Source of the DNA: Owenia fusiformis
Lineage: Eukaryota; Annelida; Polychaeta; Sabellida; Oweniidae
Reading direction: 5' to 3'
Length of the DNA stretch: 64,000 bases
NCBI GenBank assembly: GCA_903813345.2
Contig: CAIIXF020000005.1
Coordinates: 7,753,375 to 7,817,374, forward strand
The position numbers were made by a program, and so were the translations under genes. A model generated the notes under the pieces. That model had not been told where the DNA came from. It was given only the letters and a program-made list of their open reading frames with translations, and made no database searches. Positions 57,401 to 64,000 of this stretch are shown here, piece by piece (position 1 is the first letter of the stretch; each line of letters opens with the position of its first letter).

Positions 57401-59568
57401 TAGGCATGATATAGTCTCTGTTAAAACGCGTATTTCTAATATTGACTCTTTTATAAGGAATGAATATGTCTGTTATATATGATGGAATGAGGGCATTGTC
57501 GACTTTATACATAAGACTCTTAAAATGAAAATTTCCATCTAGCAAATAAGTTAGATAAAAATGGGAGGGACTGTGATTTCAGAAGACCATTGAGAGATGT
57601 TGGTAGATACTAATGAAAGCATCAGGTTTGAATAAGGGATGAGGATTAAAAATGTTTGTTCAATGAACTTTGCTGCTACAGAACATGAAGTTCTAGATGT
57701 TTGAATTATGTATCTATTATTCAATGTAACAAGTTTTTGATTCCAGGCTCAGCAGGTTCCAGGCTGTCGAGTGCACCTTGGTGATCGACCAATCAACATA
57801 ACTCTGCGTCGTGCTCTTGGAGCACTCTCATTATGGCAGAAAGTGAAGCTAGCCTGGTATATGCTCACATCAAAAGATCCAATTAGGTGAGCATTTGGAA
57901 CTAGCACACACTTCTAGCCTAGTTTAACTAATCTGCTCTCTACTCTAGGAGTAATGTGTATTCAAGACATTTGGCATTTGTCCTTTTAAATTAAATACAG
58001 TTTTCGGAATGCAAATTGCCTGTATTCATATGTTCTATAGATTTAATATCATTGAATGCTTTTCAATAAAACATGTTTATTTCATACATTTAAGCAAAGA
58101 AGAAGTTGAGAAATGTAAGAACAAAGATATGCTTGAGGAAATGCTGAAGGAGATGACAGGAGAGTTTCCGTTGCTAAGTAAGGTGTTTGTGACGGAGAGA
58201 GATATGTTCTTAACCCATTCACTCAGGGCAGCAGCACACCCTCTCATCTCAACAGAAACTGAGTCAGGTATAGAAACATTTCTTCCACAAAGGTGCTCTA
58301 TTATTTTGGCTCATGTGGTGCTTATTGAATTGCCTTCTTATCCATCTGTCTGTCAATCCTTCTGTCCTTCTGTCTGTCAATAATGAAAATTGCCAATTAT
58401 CTGAACCAATACGCATATCTATTTTTGGGGACATCGTTTTACTGTATCCAACTTTCAGACTTTTGCCCATTTAGGAGAAGTCAGCTTTTTATGTTACCAC
58501 CACAAGTGGTTACATATTGTTATAGTTTCTGGTGGCAGTTGGTGGTTGGTGTTTGGCAGTTGGTATTTGGCATTCGTTGTCTGTAATAAATGGCAGGTGA
58601 TGGCAATTTGCATGTTAGTTTCACCATGTGAGAAAATTGAGGATAACTATTTTTTTGTTAAATTTAGAGATGGTGACATAATGTTGACAGTTGTGGAAAA
58701 AAATTGTCACAGTTTAACCCCCTCTATATAAAATTTTAATCGACTTGAAAAGTAACATTCTTCCCTTACAAAATCATTAATTACCCTCTGTGTAACACAA
58801 CTTCCACAATTGAACACTCATCCATTATCATAAATGGCTTTTGTTTATTTCCTCCTCATCCATTACCATATATGGATTTTGTGCATTCACTCCTGAGGCT
58901 CGTGTTTTTAGGATACATTCCAGCAGTGGTAGTTGGAGTTGTAGGTATAGGGCATGCCCCGGGCATAAAGGAGCATTGGAATTCTCATATTGATCTACAT
59001 AGCTTACTCAGGTAGGATTCATTCTGGTGCTCAGGTGCTAATTCTGTATGTGTAATAAATTGTTATTTCAAATTTCCTAGAGTTGTTCCTCCTTCATTGA
59101 CGCTGGGCAATTGGCCAAGTACAGTAAAACTTATCTAATCCCAAAATGGGACCAGCCAAAAGGCTTTCCAGGTGTTCACATTTTCAATTTTTTAACATGA
59201 ACGTTTATGGCACATAAAATGGCACCAAAAAGTGTTCACATTGAGGGGTGTTCATATATTCACTGGTCTAACTGTCCTTTTAATATGCAGTTGCTTAATA
59301 TAGAATAATTGTTCAATAACAAAACCAATTTATAGATATCCATACATGATTCATTACTATAAAATATCAGCCATTGTTGCAGTGCATGAGTTTTACTATT
59401 AAATACTTATCTGTTTCAAAATCTGATTTCAGTGTTCCAGAAACCACACTTCTGAGTAAGATGTGCGTTTGGACTGTAAAAGCAAGTATTCTAGGTGCCT
59501 TAGCTTATGGCTCATATAAAATGGGAAAATGGACATACTTGACTATAGTCCCATCTTTAGGATTTTGA
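54433..59568 (+). CDS. TRABD: TraB domain-containing protein (TRABD)
   Basis: Eight coding exons in phase: 54433-54487, 55009-55208, 55674-55814, 56414-56524, 57747-57886, 58095-58267, 58912-59011, 59433-59568; 1056 nt, 351 residues (human TRABD is about 376). An acidic N-terminus (MGEKKDLQDEHEAIHQDEDS...) leads to the TraB fold. The first GxxH motif is GTAH at about 71-74 (KVYLVGTAHFSESSQEDVAK), followed by PDVVMVELCSSR with the conserved Glu, SGVLQGIMHLLLL, LGMAPGGEFRRAFKE, VHLGDRPINITLRRALGALS, FVTERDMFLTHSL, and a second GxxH (GIGH at about 286-289, VVGIGHAPGIKEHW). A C-terminal hydrophobic segment about 318-338 may be a membrane anchor. The TraB/Tiki fold includes proteases, but TRABD enzymatic activity is not settled. 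The final intron phases and all core residues look intact. Introns carry a MITE and a LINE fragment. Confidence 0.94.
54790..54982. mobile_element. Pogo/Tigger-like TA-flanked MITE in TRABD intron 1
   Basis: Ends CAGTGAGACCTGTAAAGTGG and, reversed, CAGTAAAACCTGTCTATTAA, with TA at 54788-54789 and 54983-54984. Internal GTGGAACACCTCTATTAG copies. CAGTA-AACC-type ends with TA duplications are typical of pogo/Tigger MITEs. Confidence 0.75.
56603..57590 (-). mobile_element. 5'-truncated LINE fragment in TRABD intron 4
   Basis: On the minus strand a 214-codon frame (56901-57545) reads like the C-terminal domain of a non-LTR retrotransposon, ending with the zinc-knuckle-like CECGSPETFRHLFFSCP block and FLLENC. 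It is followed by a non-coding tail ending in an A15 run (T15 at 56603-56617 on the plus strand). It is thus a 5'-truncated, poly(A)-tailed insertion antisense to TRABD. This frame is not the same protein as the LINE at 31.4-37.2 kb. I could not see a target duplication. Confidence 0.8.
58300..58520. repeat. Relic of a CTGT/CCGT-type dispersed repeat
   Basis: GGCTCATGTGGTGC followed by TATCCATCTGTCTGTCAATC and a CCTTCTGTCTGTCAA stretch resembles the palindrome-plus-microsatellite start of 18103. At 58495, ATGTTACCACCACAAGTGGT resembles the TGTCCCCACCAC end of 35445. It may be two abutting fragments. Confidence 0.35.
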
Positions 59569-59725
59569 TTGCTATTGCTGTACATAATAGAAATGGGACT
59601 AATCGTACCTCAAGAAAGATGACACTTTAGATTTTACTCTTATGACATTTTAGCAGAGTCATTTATTACAACCTATTTATGTGATGCTCATTAAAGAAAG
59701 GCTTCATTAACTAATAGGGCATATT

Positions 59726-60038
59726 AGCTAGGGTTTCAAGGCCCTAACCAGGACCTGTAGCTTAATGTTTAAGGCCTTAAATGGGACATTTAGCTAGATG
59801 TTTAAGGCCTGAAATCTGACCTATAGCTAAACGTTTAAGGCCTGAAACTTACAAATCCTTAAACAGGACCTGTAGCTATATGTTTAAGGCCTTAGACTAG
59901 ACAGAACCTAAAGCTAGATTCTTAAGGCCTCAAACCTGACCTATAGCTAGAGGTCCAATACATTAAAAAGAACATACATGACATGTATAGCTGGATATTC
60001 AAGGCCTTAATAAGGACCTTTAGCTTGTGATTCAAGGC
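59726..60038. repeat. Degenerate minisatellite downstream of TRABD, unit about 36-40 bp
   Basis: Eight to nine copies of a unit of the form GACCTGTAGCTAGATGTTTAAGGCCTTAAA. It starts about 160 bp after the TRABD stop, so probably in its 3' UTR. Confidence 0.85.
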
Positions 60039-60204
60039 CGTGGCTCATGAGATCTGAGAACAAAAGATATTAATATATTTTAGGAATTAAATTTTTTAAT
60101 CAAAGTGCTTTACACAATGATTCAATACATGATCTGATACAGTCTATGTTGAAAAATGACTGTTCACTGATGCATTTTTCAAACAGAGGTCATTATTATA
60201 GTTT

Positions 60205-60365
60205 TGATTATTATCCCACCAAACAAAGTTTAGGAGGGATATTGAGCCCTGAATTCAAAATTCAAAGGCAGAATAAGATCTATAGGGAGTGATAAAATTG
60301 CAAGCAATATGTACAGTTGACCTTCTAATAATCTTTCTTACAATCTCAAATATATGTACTGAACC
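60205..60365. repeat. Fragments of two dispersed families side by side
   Basis: TTATTATCCCACCAAACAAAG (60209) matches the start of family A at 27172. From 60263, AAGGCAGAATAAGATCTATA and on to AGTTGACCTTCTAATAAT match the left 95 bp of the TTAA MITE at 8634. Confidence 0.7.
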
Positions 60366-60369
60366 CATG

Positions 60370-63213
60370 TGGGCATAGGACTCTGCTCAAGAAGGCTAGT
60401 GAATTCAAAATTGCTCCCATTTTTATAAGGAATCTTTCACATATCGAAAATACCTGATTTGGTCAATGCCTTCTAGATTGCACCCCACTCAAGCAGAAAT
60501 TTATAAAATTGAGTTAAGTCATGTCATGGATGTAGATTTTGCCAAAACAAGACAATACTTCTGCTTATTTCTTTAAGTAATCTTCAAAATAACAAGTGAT
60601 TTGATAAAATATGTTTTGTCCAGTGGGATTTGCTATTCATGGGAGTTGCAGTTTTTCTAGTTGCAATAAAGTATGAGAGTGGAAAACTTCCGGAATTGTT
60701 TGTGTCCAATAGACAAACGTGTATAAATGTTGATTGTCATATCACAAATCCTCATGTCCATAATCCATCTTTAGATGCTGCAGGTGCTGTAATATATACA
60801 ATATATATGTGATAGGTCAGGTGTGACACTCTGTATTACAATATATATGGTTTATATTATATACAATAATCCAGTCACATTTCATTGTTTACATGGGCAT
60901 GAATCAAGAGGTAGTTCATGAACAGTTCATGAACATAGGGTTTGTTTGGAAGATGAGGCCAAGTCACATATAGTAATTAGTCACCTATATTCAATCCCTC
61001 TTAATTATATGAAAATATAATAAGTATGTATAGCATGAAATATAATAGCATGAATGCAATGAAAAGTAGGGGAATTGCCATGAAGATACATTAAATATAA
61101 TTGAGGTGATGTTTTTTTGTTATCTTTATTCTATATCTGTATCTCACTTTGTGGAATGCCTGATGATTTCTTCATATTTATCCAGCATGTTTTGAAATGT
61201 TACTTTGCCGCTTTGATTCATGTTATTCTGGGCAATTTCTCCCTTTTCAAATTTTTGTTTTTGCGTTTGACAGCAATAACTAAGTCATAACATTTAATAA
61301 ATGTATCTCTAATGTATGCTGTATAGTAGTTAAGATGTAAATAGATTTTTAATTTCTGAAAAAAATTCAAAACCACAAAGGGGTTTCCATAAATGTAATG
61401 AATACAACCTATGTGGCTACATGCTATGGGGAAAATATTTTGCATAACTGGTATGCTAAAAAAACTGAATTTTAAAAATATCAAAACAAATACCCAATTT
61501 ATACCCTATTATCTTGTCCCTAGGACAACAGTTCTTTTAGTGCGCCAAGCATTTACTAAAAAACCATAACAAAAATTGTAAATATCAATGAGGGTTAACA
61601 ATACATCATCATATGTTTTGACTCCCTATTTTCAAAAATAAATGGTGTTCAAAGAAAATGGTGTTCACAGTATTTTACTGTACATTTTTGTATTTGGTTA
61701 TGGTTTACTGTTATATTTATTTCCATGCATTCAACTACATGTACTGTATACCACATTTTGCACTTCAGATTAACAAATATTACTTTTACGCATATTTTGC
61801 ATTTGGTTGTGGGACTATAAGCATTTAGTTCATTTTAACTCTTAGCAGACTGAAGATTAGATGTCTTACCAATTTAAATAATTCCCCCTGTAGTGATGAC
61901 ATAACTTGTCCTGAACTCGTCCAAAACACTGTTATTAAAGATAGCAAACTACAGGGACAAAATACAAAGGTACAAAATACAAAGGTACAAAATACAAAGG
62001 GGTGAAATGACTCATGACTGCTTAGTGTTATAGAGCTATTATTTGTTTGTTATATTAATAATAATATTTTGGAATAACATAAAGAAATGTACAAAATGTG
62101 TACTAAAACATGAATACTGTACGCTATTTGGGGAATTTAAATATCTCCTCAGAAATAGTGAAAAAAATGTGCACGTTTTTTGGGAAGTATTAAATTGGGA
62201 TAGAACAAGCATGTGCAATAAAATTTTATTTTAAATCATGTACATAATAGTTGTATCTTCAAAATATCTCAAATTAATTCTTGGTAAATAAAAATATTTA
62301 AAAAAAATCCTTTCAAAAATGTTTTTTAGTCATTGAATATGTCAGTAAATTATTTTACTTCACATTACATTTGTAAATGAAATGTTCATGTGCATTTCTC
62401 AAATAGGAGTTTTAAAGTTTTAAAATGTGAAGAGCCCTTATCAATATGTGTACATTACATGTATATTTAAGGGCCGCGTTGAATGTTATTTTACACTTCA
62501 AAATCAGCCCTAAGATCTTAAGATATGTATGTTCGCAGATGTAATGTGGGTAAAGGTTGAAATATGCAATCTATCAATCACTTTAATATGTAAGTTTGAC
62601 TATATTTTATTGGCGCGAAGCAGTGATATTATAATTGTATTCAGGCCTTATACATACTGTACAAATATTACTGATAAGTGTTAGTAAAATGTACAGAGAT
62701 AAATCACAATCCTTGACTGTAATGTACTATGTCATGTTTATGTTTACATTTTGGTTTACATGACTCTTATCAATTATTCATCTATGTGTAATATCAATTG
62801 CTGGCCTACCAAGATTTCAAAATTTAAATTCAGTTGCATTAACTTTGTAGTGTTAAAGGACTGGTTACTTTTGGAGATTATTGTACTTTATGTTTATGTT
62901 TATTGTTATAGCTAATGTTTTCTTTTGACCAGCGTTTGTAATTGATGTGTGTAACAAATTGTTACACTTTTGTAAACATTAAGTGCAATAACTTCCCAGG
63001 TAGAGTCTTATTTAGTCCTTTTGGAGTTTTGGGATTCTCGTAAAATAATTCCCTAAAGGAACTGAACCTTTTGTTTCACACATTTTCTTTTGAAAGTCAT
63101 TTGAGGCCGTTTATCCATTGTGCTGAGATGAAAATCCTCTACATGATGTTGTCTGTCACACCTCAGTGGAGCAGATCATTGGACGTGGTTATTTAAAAGT
63201 TTACACTCTATGC
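60370..63213. other. Gene-free AT-rich interval
   Basis: About 2.8 kb with no convincing exon on either strand. Short frames at 60630, 61218 and 62043 are within chance expectation. The right-hand part is probably 3' UTR of the minus-strand RING gene. Confidence 0.4.
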
Positions 63214-64000
63214 TCATAAGAAAACATCTATTTTTGTTTCAATTTTACATCTACACATAGGGCATAGGTCTAGTTCCACCGCACATGTAGAGCACGTAGC
63301 CATATGCCTACATGGAAGGAACACCACTTTGATATTCTCATCGAGGCAAACCTTACATAGCATGACAGATGAAAGTCTCCTAACAAGCTCCTTTGGCTGA
63401 TTTGAGTCCCCGTTTGTAAGTTTTGTATATGTGTCAGTGTCGTTAATAGAGAGGTCCATGAGATTAATAGCGGAATATGGAGTCACTGCCACGCTATCCT
63501 TTCGAGTGATACTTAATGGTGGTGCTGTAGCGCCTGCATATGCACCCAATTCGCCATCGTCGTCATTTTCGTCGTCACTTTCGGCGTCCGGTTTAGGCTT
63601 GACTGTGAACACTTGGTGTTTGTCAGCGTCCTTGTGGATGTAACAGAAAGCTCCGTGTGTGTTGCTGTCGTCATCGGGATCTTCCGTAAAGTTCTCATCG
63701 GGGGCAAGCCAACAGAAATGTGTCAGGCCAGGTTCCGAGAGTTGACTTATCGTGATTGGCTCCAATCTGTTCTCTCTCTTTAACTTCATTGCCATCACAC
63801 ACGATAGCTTCTGTGGCGGGTCGAAGTACAAGCCCTTCCCCTGAGCTACTGAAGTAACTCGCACAACCTTACCCCGGCCATTGAAGTAAATAAATCCACC
63901 AAATGCGATGAATGAGAATCTTGGATCTGAATAATCAATCTCCTTAGTTTTATCATTGGAAATGTCTGAAAAGCCATATACTGGGTATGCATAGGCGAAG
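63214..64000 (-). CDS. RING-finger protein, C-terminal part, 5' end beyond window
   Basis: Open on the minus strand from the right window edge to a TGA at 63214-63216; 261 complete codons are seen and the true start is off window (the first in-frame methionine is internal, so I do not use one). The C-terminus is a RING-HC domain of the IAP/BIRC type: CKVCLDENIKVVFLPCRHMA, then CSTC, then LCPMCRCKI, with all eight ligands present, and the protein ends KIDVFL. Upstream are a basic-hydrophobic region with FGGFIYFNGRGKVVRV and YFDPPQKL, then an acidic low-complexity stretch (DAESDDENDDDGEL). I do not recognise the N-terminal portion. A C-terminal RING predicts E3 ubiquitin-ligase activity; BIR domains are not visible in this part. 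Confidence 0.8.
   Translation of the reverse strand, partial: FAYAYPVYGFSDISNDKTKEIDYSDPRFSFIAFGGFIYFNGRGKVVRVTSVAQGKGLYFDPPQKLSCVMAMKLKRENRLEPITISQLSEPGLTHFCWLAPDENFTEDPDDDSNTHGAFCYIHKDADKHQVFTVKPKPDAESDDENDDDGELGAYAGATAPPLSITRKDSVAVTPYSAINLMDLSINDTDTYTKLTNGDSNQPKELVRRLSSVMLCKVCLDENIKVVFLPCRHMATCSTCAVELDLCPMCRCKIETKIDVFL

Noticed and set aside
59128-59290. TACAGTAAAACTTATCTAAT resembling a pogo-type end downstream of TRABD exon 7
   Set aside because: No matching inverted end found within a reasonable distance, so not called as an element.
63431-63643. 70-codon plus-strand frame opposite the RING gene
   Set aside because: Antisense shadow of the acidic linker coding sequence.

Overview
This is a stretch of an AT-rich animal nuclear genome. 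Genes have many exons with GT-AG introns, and proteins are clearly metazoan. The window is crowded with short inverted-repeat transposons, minisatellites and (CCGT)n-bearing repeats. That repeat style, with low GC and small intron-rich genes, suggests a marine spiralian, most likely a mollusc and perhaps a bivalve. This is an inference from style; no species marker is visible.

Genes from left to right. (1) Rab GDP-dissociation inhibitor (+), last six coding exons, 357-3833. (2) A single-exon TMEM121-family membrane protein (-), 9151-10146, convergent with GDI. (3) A complete makorin E3 ubiquitin ligase (+), seven coding exons, 12021-22491, giving a 401-residue protein. (4) 24.5-48.4 kb is nearly gene-free and made of transposons. 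It holds a degenerate LINE (-), 31.4-37.2 kb, split by two later insertions, plus two mariner-like elements with long terminal repeats and one unexplained long open frame at 27.8-28.3 kb. (5) RBM15/spenito (-), 48495-50618, with three RRMs and a SPOC domain in one exon. (6) TRABD (+), complete in eight coding exons, 54433-59568, 351 residues. (7) The C-terminal part of an unrecognised RING-finger protein (-), 63214 to the window edge.

The named genes are ordinary housekeeping or regulatory genes with no operon-like or shared-pathway logic: vesicle traffic (GDI), ubiquitin ligation (makorin, RING protein), m6A/splicing (RBM15), TraB/Tiki-fold (TRABD).

The interesting content is mobile DNA. 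I could delimit about fifteen non-autonomous elements by terminal inverted repeats, and target duplications are visible for many. Three unrelated families sit between intact TTAA sites (602-955, 8634-9018, 52204-52606). Several look hAT-like with 8-bp duplications, and one of these ends four bases before a GDI splice acceptor. The two insertions in the LINE can be checked against the interrupted reading frame: one leaves an 8-bp duplication; the other (33354-34961) appears to leave none and is built from dozens of copies of one 14-15 bp motif in both orientations. That element is the best candidate here for something undescribed.
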